A stretch of 39,248 nt of DNA, from NCBI GenBank assembly GCA_024421085.1, contig JAHQYN010000021.1, forward strand, positions 1-39,248, read 5' to 3'. The position numbers and the translations under genes were made by a program. Shown one piece after another: positions 17,596-26,005 of the stretch (positions are counted from its first letter, which is position 1; each line of letters begins with the position of its first letter). The notes beneath the pieces are model-generated. The model saw only the letters and a program-made list of their open reading frames with translations. It had not been told where the DNA came from and searched no databases. This stretch comes from Acidimicrobiia bacterium. GTDB lineage: Bacteria > Actinomycetota > Acidimicrobiia > Acidimicrobiales > Aldehydirespiratoraceae.

Positions 17596-17743
17596 GCACG
17601 GGCGACCTCAACCACGTTCACTGCCGCCGCTCTCAAGGCGTCTTCCGGCTGGATCATTTCAAACATCGCCGCGGGTCTCCGGTGTCGTCGTTGGCGCACC
17701 GGTGGCCTCGGCCACACTCACTGCCCCCGCTCTCGAGCGGTCT
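17596..17743. repeat. Two diverged 48-bp copies, 100 bp apart, downstream of iclR
   Basis: 17596-17643 and 17696-17743 match at 37 of 48 positions by my count. On the minus strand, copy 1 can be read as ALRAAAVNVVEVARAL, resembling the IclR C-terminal AAAVVEVTRALS. They may be decayed duplicates of the iclR 3' end. No gene is seen in 17566-17758. Confidence 0.55.
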
Positions 17744-17758
17744 GCCACCGGGGGAGGT

Positions 17759-18541
17759 TCAGCCACTGGGGCGGGCTCCGAGTTTCGTCGACAGCGCTCG
17801 GGTGACTTCCACCACCGCAGCCGCTGAGCTGGCGATCTCGTCGCGGAATCGCTCGATCGGCCCGCTGACGCTGATCACCGCGACAGGTGCCTGGTTGTGG
17901 TCGAGTATCGGCGCGGCGACCGAGCCCGCGTCGTGCTGACGCTCACCGAGCGACACTGCAAAGCCCTGCTGGCGCACACGTCCCAGTTCGGCGCGCAGTT
18001 CGTCAACGGTGACGATGGTGGCCTCAGTCATGGCGTCGAGTGAGTTCTCGGCCAGATAGAGGTCGATCTCGCCTTCGCTGAGCCAAGCCAAGAACGCTTT
18101 GGACGAAGCACCGGCATGCAGCGGGAACGACCCGCCGATCGGCACGGTCATCTTGACCTCACGGGGAGGAGTGATCTGGGCGACGTAGACGCGCCGGTTG
18201 CCGTGGCGCACCGACAGAGTCGCGGTCTCCTCGGTGGCGGCGCTGAGACTGCGCATCTCGTCGAGGGCCAGGGTCCGGATGTCGAGCCGGTCGCGGTATG
18301 CGGTCGCCAGCTCGAGCACTGCGGGTCCGAGTGCGTAGCGCCGGGTCTCGGGGTCGGTGGTCAGGAGGTCGCGTTCACGCAGCGAGGTGAGGATCCGATG
18401 CACTACGGCCTTCGACACGCCGAGCTCCTTGGAGATCTCGGTGACACCGAGGCTGCTCGGTGATCTGGCGAACAGGAACAGCACATCAGCGGCCCGCTCA
18501 ATAGCGGCGACGCTGCGGCTGGTGCCCGTGACTGAGTCCAT
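17759..18541 (-). CDS. IclR-family transcriptional regulator
   Basis: 260-residue regulator with an N-terminal winged helix (about 20-75; VTEISKELGVSKAVVHRILTSL) and a C-terminal IclR effector domain (FPLHAGASSKAFLAW, SLGERQHDAGSVAAPI). IclR proteins bind small acids or aromatic effectors and usually control the adjacent divergent operon. It is transcribed away from the CoA-transferase operon at 18682, with inverted gttccg half-sites between. ATG 18541 (MDSVTGTSRS) was chosen because the longer frame to 18625 runs across those sites and has no family similarity. Likely local regulator of 18682-23690, and possibly of the RCCR operon through the similar operator at 12607. Confidence 0.92.
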   Translation of the reverse strand: MDSVTGTSRSVAAIERAADVLFLFARSPSSLGVTEISKELGVSKAVVHRILTSLRERDLLTTDPETRRYALGPAVLELATAYRDRLDIRTLALDEMRSLSAATEETATLSVRHGNRRVYVAQITPPREVKMTVPIGGSFPLHAGASSKAFLAWLSEGEIDLYLAENSLDAMTEATIVTVDELRAELGRVRQQGFAVSLGERQHDAGSVAAPILDHNQAPVAVISVSGPIERFRDEIASSAAAVVEVTRALSTKLGARPSG

Positions 18542-18550
18542 TGATTCTGC

Positions 18551-18680
18551 TGTTCCGCTCAGGGGAATGAGGTTAGCGGATGTTCGCTGGTGAGGGCTGT
18601 GTCCGCTGGGAAAGGTTGCCAACATACACGACTTTGCGGAACACTAGAGCCGATGTTCCCCTGGGAGAAACAACGTTCCG
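18551..18680. promoter_or_regulatory. iclR/CoA-transferase intergenic operator region with GTTCCG half-sites
   Basis: Half-sites: tgttccgc 18551-18558; gcggaaca 18636-18643 facing tgttcc 18654-18659 (6-bp arms, 10-bp gap); gttccgc 18675-18681, next to ATG 18682. A second small inverted repeat, agcg/cgct, spans 18575-18588. The same half-site forms the perfect palindrome at 12607-12629. Confidence 0.6.
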
Positions 18681-18681
18681 C

Positions 18682-19872
18682 ATGAGCGGGCCTCTGTCCG
18701 ACCTGCGTGTCCTCGATGCCTCCACCGTCATCGCCGGGCCGATGATAGGCCAGATCATGGCCGACTTCGGCGCGGACGTGGTCAAGATAGAGCACCCCCA
18801 GACAGGCGACAGCATGCGGGGACACGGCACCCACAAGGACGGTCACGGCCTCTGGTGGAAGATCGTGGCGCGCAACAAGCGTTGCCTGGGGCTGAACCTG
18901 AACCACCCTGACGGTGCCGAGGTGTTCTTGAACCTGGCAGCCGACGCCGATGTGGTCATCGAGAACTTCAGGCCCGGCACCCTGGAGCGCTGGGGCCTGG
19001 GCCCCGAAGTGCTGTCGGCGCGCAACCCTGGGCTGATTGTTTGCCGAGTCACTGGATTCGGGCAGACCGGCCCGTATGCCGCACGGCCTGCGTTCGGGAC
19101 CTTGATCGAGGCCATGAGCGGGTTCGCCCACATGACCGGCGAGTCCGACCGGCCCCCCACGCTGCCCCCCTTCGGACTCGCCGACAGCTTCGCGGGTGTC
19201 AGTGGAGTCGCCGCGGTGCTGATGGCGCTGCACCACCGCCACGCCACCGGGGAGGGACAGACCGTCGACCTGTCGATCCTTGAACCGCTCGTCGCCGCGC
19301 TCGGACCCCACATCATCGCCTGGGACCAGACCGGCGAGGTCGCGCGGCGCAGCGGCAACCGCTCGCTGAACAACGCGCCCCGCAACACCTACCTCACTGC
19401 CGACGGCCGCTGGGTGGCAGTGTCGAGCAGCACCGACGCAGTCGCCCGGCGAACAATCGAGCTGGTGGGCCGGGGCGATCTGGCAGGTGAGGGATGGTTC
19501 GCCACCGGTGCCGGCCGGGCCGCCCACACCGACGAGATCGACGACGCCGTGGCCGCATGGATCGGTCGACGCCCTCTCGAAGAAGTCGTTGAAGCATTCG
19601 CCGGCGCCGACGTGGCGCTCGCACCGGTGTACGACGTGGAGCAGTACGTCGCTGATCCGCAGGTGCAGGCACGCGAAGCCGTGGTCACCGTCGATGACCC
19701 CGACCTGGGTCCGCTGCGGATGCAGAACGTCCTGTTCGGTCTGTCCGCCACACCCGGCGAGATCCGCCATCCTGGACGGACCTTGGGCGCAGACACCGAC
19801 GAGGTGTTGGCCGCTGCCGGGGTCAGCGCCGAGCAACTAGCGGATCTGCGGGATCGGGGAGTGATCACATGA
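18682..19872 (+). CDS. CaiB/BaiF-family CoA-transferase (1)
   Basis: 396-residue class III CoA-transferase, moving CoA between carboxylic acids. It has the family's N-terminal ADFGADVVKIEHP and VIENFRPGT, and the catalytic aspartate is probably D168 in GLADSFAG. GFGQTGPYA and the C-terminal GADTDEVL are also typical. First gene of the operon on the plus strand; its stop overlaps the next start (ATGA). The start at 18682 follows from the first conserved residues; the Shine-Dalgarno sequence is weak. The acyl substrate cannot be read from sequence. Confidence 0.92.
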   Translation: MSGPLSDLRVLDASTVIAGPMIGQIMADFGADVVKIEHPQTGDSMRGHGTHKDGHGLWWKIVARNKRCLGLNLNHPDGAEVFLNLAADADVVIENFRPGTLERWGLGPEVLSARNPGLIVCRVTGFGQTGPYAARPAFGTLIEAMSGFAHMTGESDRPPTLPPFGLADSFAGVSGVAAVLMALHHRHATGEGQTVDLSILEPLVAALGPHIIAWDQTGEVARRSGNRSLNNAPRNTYLTADGRWVAVSSSTDAVARRTIELVGRGDLAGEGWFATGAGRAAHTDEIDDAVAAWIGRRPLEEVVEAFAGADVALAPVYDVEQYVADPQVQAREAVVTVDDPDLGPLRMQNVLFGLSATPGEIRHPGRTLGADTDEVLAAAGVSAEQLADLRDRGVIT

Positions 19873-20798
19873 GCAGGCAGGACCCGGTGCCAGTCGCCGC
19901 TGGTTCGGTTCCGGCCGTCGAAGACTCGGTGCCAGTCGGCGAAGACTCAGTGCCAGTCGCCGCTGGTTCGGTGCCAGTCGCCGAAGACTCAGTGCCAGTC
20001 GCCGCTCTATTGGGGATGCTCGCCGAAGCCGACGTGTACGACCTCGGGCGCCCGATGCGAAACGGTATGGCCCAGTCACCGAACCACCCGATGTTCCGCC
20101 ACTGCCTCGACCGGCGCCACGGCGAACGAGTGCGCGCAGACGGTTCTTCGGCGGCCGCCGACCTGCTGACGACCGGCTGCCACGTCGGCACACATGTGGA
20201 CGCGCTGGCCCATGTCAGCCACCAGGGCCTGCTGCACGGCGGCGTGGACGCGCACCAAGCCCAGGAGGGCGGGAACTTCGAGGTGCTGGGGATCCAGGAA
20301 CTGCAGCCGTTCGTGGGCCGCGGTGTGATGCTGGACATCGCCGGGCTGTGCGAGGAGGAGGTTTGCAACGGCGGCCACGAGATCAGCGTGACCGAACTCG
20401 AGGCCGCGGCGACGCGTCAAGGCACGCCTCTGTACCCCGGTGACGCGGTGCTTATACGCAGCGGCTGGGGTGCCTACTTCGACGACCCCGACCGTTACCG
20501 CGGCACCGACAGCGGAGTGCCGGGAGTCGGTGAGAGCGGCGCGCAATGGTTGGCTGAGCAGGGAGCAGCCCTCGTCGGGGCCGACACTCTGGCCTTCGAA
20601 TGCATCCCCGCTGGACAGGGCCATGCTCTGCTTCCGGCTCACCGCGTCCTGCTGGTGGAGCAGGGCATCAACATCATCGAGGCTCTGGAACTGGACGGGC
20701 TGGCCGACGCCGGAGTCTACGAGTTCGTGTTCGTGCTCTCCCATCTCAACATCCACGGCGCCACCGGCGCCCCGGCCCGCCCGCTGGCCATCGCATGA
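19869..20798 (+). CDS. Cyclase-family metal-dependent amidohydrolase (kynurenine formamidase-like)
   Basis: 309-residue protein of the cyclase (PF04199) family with the metal-binding motif HVGTHVDALAH. Relatives include kynurenine formamidase and isatin hydrolase, which open amide bonds in formamides or cyclic amides. The catalytic domain starts near residue 47 (LLGMLAEADVYDLGRPM). Ahead of it is a low-complexity repeat alternating SVPVAAG and SVPVAED that no family member needs. The ATGA overlap with the CoA-transferase stop shows coupling. Beside a hydantoinase, it probably opens or deformylates a nitrogen ring or amide (inference). Confidence 0.88.
   Translation: MSRQDPVPVAAGSVPAVEDSVPVGEDSVPVAAGSVPVAEDSVPVAALLGMLAEADVYDLGRPMRNGMAQSPNHPMFRHCLDRRHGERVRADGSSAAADLLTTGCHVGTHVDALAHVSHQGLLHGGVDAHQAQEGGNFEVLGIQELQPFVGRGVMLDIAGLCEEEVCNGGHEISVTELEAAATRQGTPLYPGDAVLIRSGWGAYFDDPDRYRGTDSGVPGVGESGAQWLAEQGAALVGADTLAFECIPAGQGHALLPAHRVLLVEQGINIIEALELDGLADAGVYEFVFVLSHLNIHGATGAPARPLAIA
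19881..20006 (+). repeat. 21-bp tandem repeat, 6 units, at the 5' end of the cyclase gene
   Basis: Six 21-bp units from 19881 with consensus gactcggtgccagtcgccgaa, encoding alternating heptapeptides SVPVAAG/SVPVAED. In frame. Confidence 0.88.
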
Positions 20799-20808
20799 GG
20801 TCGCGCGC

Positions 20809-22221
20809 ATGAGCACGGTCGTCTCGCAACTGGCGGGGCTGGCGGACGGCCCGGTGCCCGAAAAGGTACGAGCCGGCATCTGCTCGCGCATCATCGACAT
20901 CGTGGGCATCGCCGGGCGGGCCTCGACGCTGGAGACCTCCCAAGCTGTGATCGGGTTCGCCGTTGATCAGGGCACGGCCCCCCAGGCCACCGCCATCGGT
21001 GCTCCACGGGCCGTCTCAGCAGCCGAGGCCGCCTTCGTCAACGGCGTGCTGGCCCACTCACTGGACTACGACGACACACACCTGCCGTCGATCCTGCACC
21101 CCAGCGCACCGGTGGTGCCCGCGGCGCTGGCGGTGGCCGAGTGGCAGTCGGCATCAGGGGCGGCCCTGCTTGATGCTGTGGCGGTGGGCCTGGAGACGAC
21201 CGTGCGCCTCGGCATGGGCGGATACGACCCGCAGGCCCGCCAGTCGGTGTACTTCGAGAGAGGTCAACACGCCACCTCCATCTGCGGCGCGGTGGGATCG
21301 GCGGCCGCCGCCGGCCGTCTGCTGCAACTGGGCCGCGACGGGATCGCCCACGCCATGGGAATCGCCTGCAGCATGGCCAGCGGGATCATCGAAGCCAACC
21401 GGGCTGGCGGGACCGTGAAACGGCTCCACTGCGGCTGGGCCGCCCGGGCCGGGGTCACCGCGGCCCAGCTCGCGGCGCGGGGCATCACCGCACCGCCGAC
21501 CGCTATCGAAGGCCGGTTCGGGCTGTTCCAGGCGTTCCTGGGCGACCAGTCCAACCTCGACGCGGTCACCGCCGCGCTGTCAGACCGCTGGCATTGCGAT
21601 GAGATCTTCTACAAGCCGTATCCAGCGAACCACTTCACCCACACGGGTATCGACGCCGCCATGGCCCTGCGCCGCCGGGGAGTGTGTGCCTCAGATGTCG
21701 TATGCGCCACGCTGGAAGTGGCACCGCCGACGGTGCGGACGATCGGCGAGCCGATCGAGGCCAAGCGGAAGCCCGAATCCGGGTATCAAGCCCAGTTCAG
21801 CGGCCCCTACACGGTGGTTGCCGGGTTGCTGGGCGGCGCCGGGCTGGGCGTTGGCCTGGACGATTTCAGCGATGCGCTGGCAGCTGACCCGCTTCGTCGT
21901 GAACTGATGGCACGGGTCGATGTCGCCGGTGACCCCCGGCTGATGGAGATATACCCGAACCAACTCCCTGCCCGGTTGAGCGTCACGACCACGTCGGCCG
22001 AGACATTGGTGGAGGAGGTTCTCGCCAACCGGGGCGGACCAAACCGGCCCCTGTCAACGTCGGAGCTGGCAGCCAAGTACACCAACAACACCGCGGGCCT
22101 GTTGCCGAGCGAGGTCGCGGCCAGAATCCACGAGAGGTTGTCGGGCCTCTCCGACATCGACTCCGTCGACGGACTGCTGGATCCTCTGCAACGAACCCGC
22201 CTGCCGGAGGTGCGCCCATGA
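20809..22221 (+). CDS. MmgE/PrpD-family protein
   Basis: 470-residue MmgE/PrpD protein; the family holds 2-methylcitrate dehydratase, cis-aconitate decarboxylase and iminodisuccinate epimerase, acting on di- and tricarboxylates. Diagnostic stretches are HSLDYDDTHLPSILHPSAPVVPAALA, SMASGIIEANRAGGTVKRLHCGWAARAG and YKPYPANHFTH. It starts 10 bp after the cyclase stop with GAGG at 20797-20800, and its stop overlaps the hydantoinase start (ATGA). In this operon it may dehydrate, isomerise or decarboxylate the acid made by ring opening (inference). Confidence 0.9.
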   Translation: MSTVVSQLAGLADGPVPEKVRAGICSRIIDIVGIAGRASTLETSQAVIGFAVDQGTAPQATAIGAPRAVSAAEAAFVNGVLAHSLDYDDTHLPSILHPSAPVVPAALAVAEWQSASGAALLDAVAVGLETTVRLGMGGYDPQARQSVYFERGQHATSICGAVGSAAAAGRLLQLGRDGIAHAMGIACSMASGIIEANRAGGTVKRLHCGWAARAGVTAAQLAARGITAPPTAIEGRFGLFQAFLGDQSNLDAVTAALSDRWHCDEIFYKPYPANHFTHTGIDAAMALRRRGVCASDVVCATLEVAPPTVRTIGEPIEAKRKPESGYQAQFSGPYTVVAGLLGGAGLGVGLDDFSDALAADPLRRELMARVDVAGDPRLMEIYPNQLPARLSVTTTSAETLVEEVLANRGGPNRPLSTSELAAKYTNNTAGLLPSEVAARIHERLSGLSDIDSVDGLLDPLQRTRLPEVRP

Positions 22222-23690
22222 CCGACCTGATCATCACCGGCGCCACCGTGGTCCGACCAGACGTCGGCACAGTCGACCAGACAGACATAGCGATCAGCGG
22301 CGGGAGGGTCAGCGCTCTGGGCATGGGGCTCGCCGCCGCCGCGCCCGCCGCGCCCGCCTCGACCGAGGTGTTCGACGCATCGGGACTCATCGCCTTTCCC
22401 GGGTCGGTCGATGCCCACACGCACATGGGCATCTACAACCCGCTGCCGGTCGATTCCGCAAGCGAGAGCCGGGCCGCCGCCCAGGGTGGCACGACCACGG
22501 TGATCAACTACATGAGGACCGGTCAGTACTACCTCAACCGGGGCGGCCCCTACGCCGAGTTCTTCCCTGAGGTGCTGCGACAGATCCAAGGCAACAGCCA
22601 TGTGGACTATGCCTTCCACCTGGCCCCCATGCAGGCGAGCCACATAGACGAGATCCCCATGCTGGCAACAGAGCACGGGGTGACCTCGTTCAAGATCTTC
22701 ATGTTCTACGGCGGTCACGGCCTGCACGGCGCCAGCGACGACCAGTCCGAGTTCTTGATGACTCCGCCCGGCGAACGCTACGACTACGCCCACTTCGAGT
22801 TCATCATGCGGGGCATCGCCGAGGCTCGCCGCAACCACCCGGAACTCGCCGATGCGCTGTCGCTGTCACTGCACTGCGAAACCGCTGAGATCATGACTGC
22901 CTACACCAGGATGGTCGAGGAGGCGGGGGAGCTGACCGGGCTCGCCGCGTACTCGGATTCGAGACCTGCGCACTCCGAGGGGCTGGCGGTCACCATCGCC
23001 TCGTATCTGGCCCATGAGACCGAGGTTGTCAACATCAACCTGCTGCACCTGTCGTCGGCCAAGGCCGTGGACGCGGCCCTGCGAATGCAGCGGTGCTTCG
23101 AGAACGTCGATTTCCGCCACGAGGTCACCATCGGGCATCTGCTGGTGGACATCGAGACCTCCGGCGACCCGTGGGGGAAGGTCAACCCACCGATCCGGCC
23201 CCGAGCGGATGTGGAGGCGCTCTGGGAGCATGTCCTCGCCGGTGAACTGGACTGGGTTGTGAGCGACCACGCGTGCTGTCGCACCGAGGCCAAGGTGTCC
23301 GCTGAGAATCCGGATGACATCTGGCTTGCCAAGAGCGGTTTCGGAGGAACCGAGTATCTGCTCAACGGGCTCTATTCGGAGGGGACCAGACGGGGCTTGG
23401 GTCTGGTCGACATGGCCCGCATGCTGGCCTGGAACCCGGCCCGGCGGTTCGGGCTCGGCACCAAGGGAACCATCGGCGTCGGTTTCGACGCCGACATCGC
23501 CCTGTTGGACCCGTCGGTGAGCCATGTGGTGTCGGCCGCCGAGTCGGAGTCGAGCCAGGGCTACACGCCGTTCGAGGGCCAGGAGCTCAACGGCCAGGTG
23601 CGTCATGTCTGGTTGCGAGGCCAACGAATCCTCGCTGACGGGCTGGTGGTCGGCGACCCGACCGGCGAGTACCAAAAGAGACCGACGTGA
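22218..23690 (+). CDS. Dihydropyrimidinase/hydantoinase-family amidohydrolase
   Basis: 490-residue binuclear-metal amidohydrolase of the dihydropyrimidinase/hydantoinase/allantoinase group, which hydrolyse cyclic amides and imides. Metal-site residues visible are DAHTHMG, the likely carbamylated lysine in SFKIFMFYGG, the His in SLHCE, the His in LLHLSS, and the Asp in VVSDHACC. The C-terminal NGQVRHVWLRGQRIL closes the small beta domain. Last gene of the coupled operon. It could act on hydantoins, dihydropyrimidines or cyclic imides such as succinimides; the sequence does not decide. It ends facing the HMG-CoA-lyase-like gene across a repeat-filled gap. Confidence 0.92.
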   Translation: MTDLIITGATVVRPDVGTVDQTDIAISGGRVSALGMGLAAAAPAAPASTEVFDASGLIAFPGSVDAHTHMGIYNPLPVDSASESRAAAQGGTTTVINYMRTGQYYLNRGGPYAEFFPEVLRQIQGNSHVDYAFHLAPMQASHIDEIPMLATEHGVTSFKIFMFYGGHGLHGASDDQSEFLMTPPGERYDYAHFEFIMRGIAEARRNHPELADALSLSLHCETAEIMTAYTRMVEEAGELTGLAAYSDSRPAHSEGLAVTIASYLAHETEVVNINLLHLSSAKAVDAALRMQRCFENVDFRHEVTIGHLLVDIETSGDPWGKVNPPIRPRADVEALWEHVLAGELDWVVSDHACCRTEAKVSAENPDDIWLAKSGFGGTEYLLNGLYSEGTRRGLGLVDMARMLAWNPARRFGLGTKGTIGVGFDADIALLDPSVSHVVSAAESESSQGYTPFEGQELNGQVRHVWLRGQRILADGLVVGDPTGEYQKRPT

Positions 23691-23702
23691 AGTGCATCAA
23701 CG

Positions 23703-23831
23703 GTGTGGACGGCATTGACCGGGTGGTTGGATCGGACCTTGTGGACGGCACTGACCGGGTGGGCAGTGCGATCGGCGTGAATAGAACCGACCGGGTGGTT
23801 GGATCGGACCGTGTGGACGGCATTGACCGGG
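23703..23831. repeat. Degenerate tandem repeat between convergent genes
   Basis: The segment gtgtggacggcattgaccgg and its continuation gtggttggatcggacc occur at 23703-23738, in part at 23739-23762 and 23785-23810, and again at 23811-23831. Non-coding, between two convergent stops. It may fold as repeat hairpins or simply be minisatellite. Confidence 0.8.
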
Positions 23832-23866
23832 CAGGCCGTGCGGTCTGGCGCGCGCGGTTGGCGAGA

Positions 23867-24781
23867 TCAGCGAGGCTGGGGGAAACCGCCGGCCTTGGCG
23901 ACCAGGCTGGGCACTCCATGGCCGAGTTGGGTTTCGAGCCAGGTGCTGGCGTCGATCAGGGCGTCGAGGTCCAGGCCGGTGTCATAGCCCATCTCATGCA
24001 GCAGGTACACAACGTCTTCGGTGGCCACGTTGCCGGTGGCTCTTGGTGCGAACGGGCACCCGCCGACTCCGCCGAGGCTCGAGTCGAAGATTCGCACTCC
24101 AACGTCGATCGCCGCGGCGACGTTGGCCAACGCAGTGTTGCGGGTGTTGTGGAAATGCCCCCGCAAAGCGACTCCCGGAGCCCGCTGCGCCGCACCGGCG
24201 AACAAAGCTCCGACCTGTGTCGGCACGCCCGCGCCGATCGTGTCGGCGAGGGCCAGTTCGTCAGGCTGCGTGTCGGCCAGCTCAGATACTATGTCGAGCA
24301 CCCTGCCGGGGTCGACCCGTCCCTCATAGGGGCATCCGCACACCGCCGAGACCGTCACCACGGTCTTGGTCCCAGCCGCACGGGCAGTGTCGCTGATGGT
24401 GCGCCAGCGCTGTATCGACTCGGCGATCGTGGCCCGTTGGTTGGCTTGGGAGAACGTCTCGGTGGCGACGACCACGCCGCAGACCTCGTCTACACCAGCG
24501 GCGACTGCCCGCTGCACGCCTCGCTCATTGAGCGCCAGGGCGCTGTAACTCACGCCGCTGTTCCTCGGCGCCGCGGCCATGACCGCATCTCCGTCGGCCA
24601 TTTTCGGCACTGCTGCGGGGTTGACGAAGCTGGCAGCCTCGATGCGGCTGTGGCCTGCGGCAATCAGCCGTTCGATGAGTTCGACTTTCTGTGCCGTGCT
24701 GAGATCGGCGGGGTCGGCCTGCAAGCCGTCTCGGGGCGCAACCTCGACGATCTGGATGCACTCGGTCACACCGCCGAGCAT
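23867..24781 (-). CDS. Hydroxymethylglutaryl-CoA lyase-like (DRE-TIM) protein
   Basis: 304-residue HMG-CoA-lyase-like enzyme. It has the DRE-TIM motif VAPRDGLQ (14-21), SFVNPAAVPKMAD, the metal-binding HFHNTR, and the loop Cys in GGVGGCPFAP. Full family length. It cleaves 3-hydroxy-3-methylglutaryl-CoA or a related branched hydroxyacyl-CoA to a smaller acyl-CoA and a keto acid. Divergent from the second CoA-transferase, with only 11 bp between the start codons, so the two are probably co-regulated and the promoters must overlap coding DNA. CoA activation followed by retro-aldol cleavage fits the pair. Confidence 0.9.
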   Translation of the reverse strand: MLGGVTECIQIVEVAPRDGLQADPADLSTAQKVELIERLIAAGHSRIEAASFVNPAAVPKMADGDAVMAAAPRNSGVSYSALALNERGVQRAVAAGVDEVCGVVVATETFSQANQRATIAESIQRWRTISDTARAAGTKTVVTVSAVCGCPYEGRVDPGRVLDIVSELADTQPDELALADTIGAGVPTQVGALFAGAAQRAPGVALRGHFHNTRNTALANVAAAIDVGVRIFDSSLGGVGGCPFAPRATGNVATEDVVYLLHEMGYDTGLDLDALIDASTWLETQLGHGVPSLVAKAGGFPQPR

Positions 24782-24792
24782 ACTGGTAGCCC

Positions 24793-25989
24793 ATGACTGG
24801 GGCGCTTTCCGATATCCGTGTGATCGAGATGGGCACGCTGCTGGCCGGGCCGTTCTGCGGCCAACAACTGGCCGACCACGGTGCCGAGGTCATCAAGATC
24901 GAGCCTCCCGCAACGGGTGACCCGATGCGCGCCTGGGGCCAGGAGAAAGCCGACGGCAAGTCGCTGTGGTGGCCGGTGGTCGGTCGGGGCAAGAAGTCCG
25001 TCACGATCAACCTCCGTGAAGCGGCAGGGCAGGACCTGGTGCGCCGGTTGGTGGCCGACGCCGATGTACTGGTGGAGAACTTTCGGCCGGGCACGCTCGA
25101 GAAATGGGGCCTTGCTCCCGAAGCCCTGCAGGCTCTCAACCCGCGACTGATCGTGACTCGTGTGTCGGGTTACGGCCAGACCGGGCCGTACTCGACCCAG
25201 CCGGGTTTCGGGGCAATCGGCGAGGCGCTGGGAGGGATCCGCTACACCACTGGCGACCCGGATTCGATGCCCAGCCGAACCGGCATCAGCATCGGCGACA
25301 CGCTCACCGCCATGTTCGCCACGATCGGCACCCTCAACGCGATCCATGCCCGCGAGCGCACCGGCAAGGGCCAGATCGTCGACGCCGCGCTCTATGAGTC
25401 GGTGCTGGCAGTGATGGAGTCGCTGCTGACCGAATACCACGTTGCCGGGTTCATCCGGGAGCGCACCGGTTCGATGATTCCCAACATCGCACCGGCCAAC
25501 GCGTATCCGACCCGCGACGACAAGATCCACCTGATCTCCGGCAACCAGGACACTGTGTGGCGACGGCTGGCGCAGGCCATGGGCCGCCCCGAATTGGGTG
25601 ACGATCCTCGTTTCGCCACTCACGTCGCCCGAGGAGACAACCAGCTCGAACTCGACGAACTGATTGCTGAGTGGACGGCCACTGTCGACGCCGAGGAGCT
25701 GCACCGACTGCTCAACGAACACAGCGTCCCCAACGGTCAGATCTACCGCGCCCCGGAGATGCTGGCCGACGATCATTTCGCTGCCCGCGAGGCGATCGTC
25801 TGGGTCGACACCGATGATTTCGGTGAGGTGCCGATGCAGAACGTGGTGCCGAAGATGTCGGACACTCCGGGGTCTGTCGATTGGTCGGGCCCGGCCCTGG
25901 GAGAGCACAACGACGAGGTCTTCGGCGGTGTCTTGGGGCTCAGCACCGAGTCTCTGGCTCAGTTGCGTGCCACTGGGATCATCGGCTGA
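24793..25989 (+). CDS. CaiB/BaiF-family CoA-transferase (2)
   Basis: 398-residue class III CoA-transferase, clearly related to but different from the copy at 18682. Features: LADHGAEVIKIEPP, VENFRPGTLEKWGL, GYGQTGPYSTQPGFGAI and the probable catalytic Asp169 in SIGDTLTAMFA. Full length. It pairs with the divergent HMG-CoA-lyase-like gene and is followed after 16 bp by the isochorismatase-like gene. It probably activates the carboxylic acid later cleaved by the lyase (inference). Confidence 0.92.
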   Translation: MTGALSDIRVIEMGTLLAGPFCGQQLADHGAEVIKIEPPATGDPMRAWGQEKADGKSLWWPVVGRGKKSVTINLREAAGQDLVRRLVADADVLVENFRPGTLEKWGLAPEALQALNPRLIVTRVSGYGQTGPYSTQPGFGAIGEALGGIRYTTGDPDSMPSRTGISIGDTLTAMFATIGTLNAIHARERTGKGQIVDAALYESVLAVMESLLTEYHVAGFIRERTGSMIPNIAPANAYPTRDDKIHLISGNQDTVWRRLAQAMGRPELGDDPRFATHVARGDNQLELDELIAEWTATVDAEELHRLLNEHSVPNGQIYRAPEMLADDHFAAREAIVWVDTDDFGEVPMQNVVPKMSDTPGSVDWSGPALGEHNDEVFGGVLGLSTESLAQLRATGIIG

Positions 25990-26005
25990 TGCAGATCATG
26001 ACCCC

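Noticed and set aside
18559-19836. 425-codon minus-strand frame opposite the first CoA-transferase
   Set aside because: The plus strand carries the complete CaiB/BaiF motifs; the antisense frame has none.
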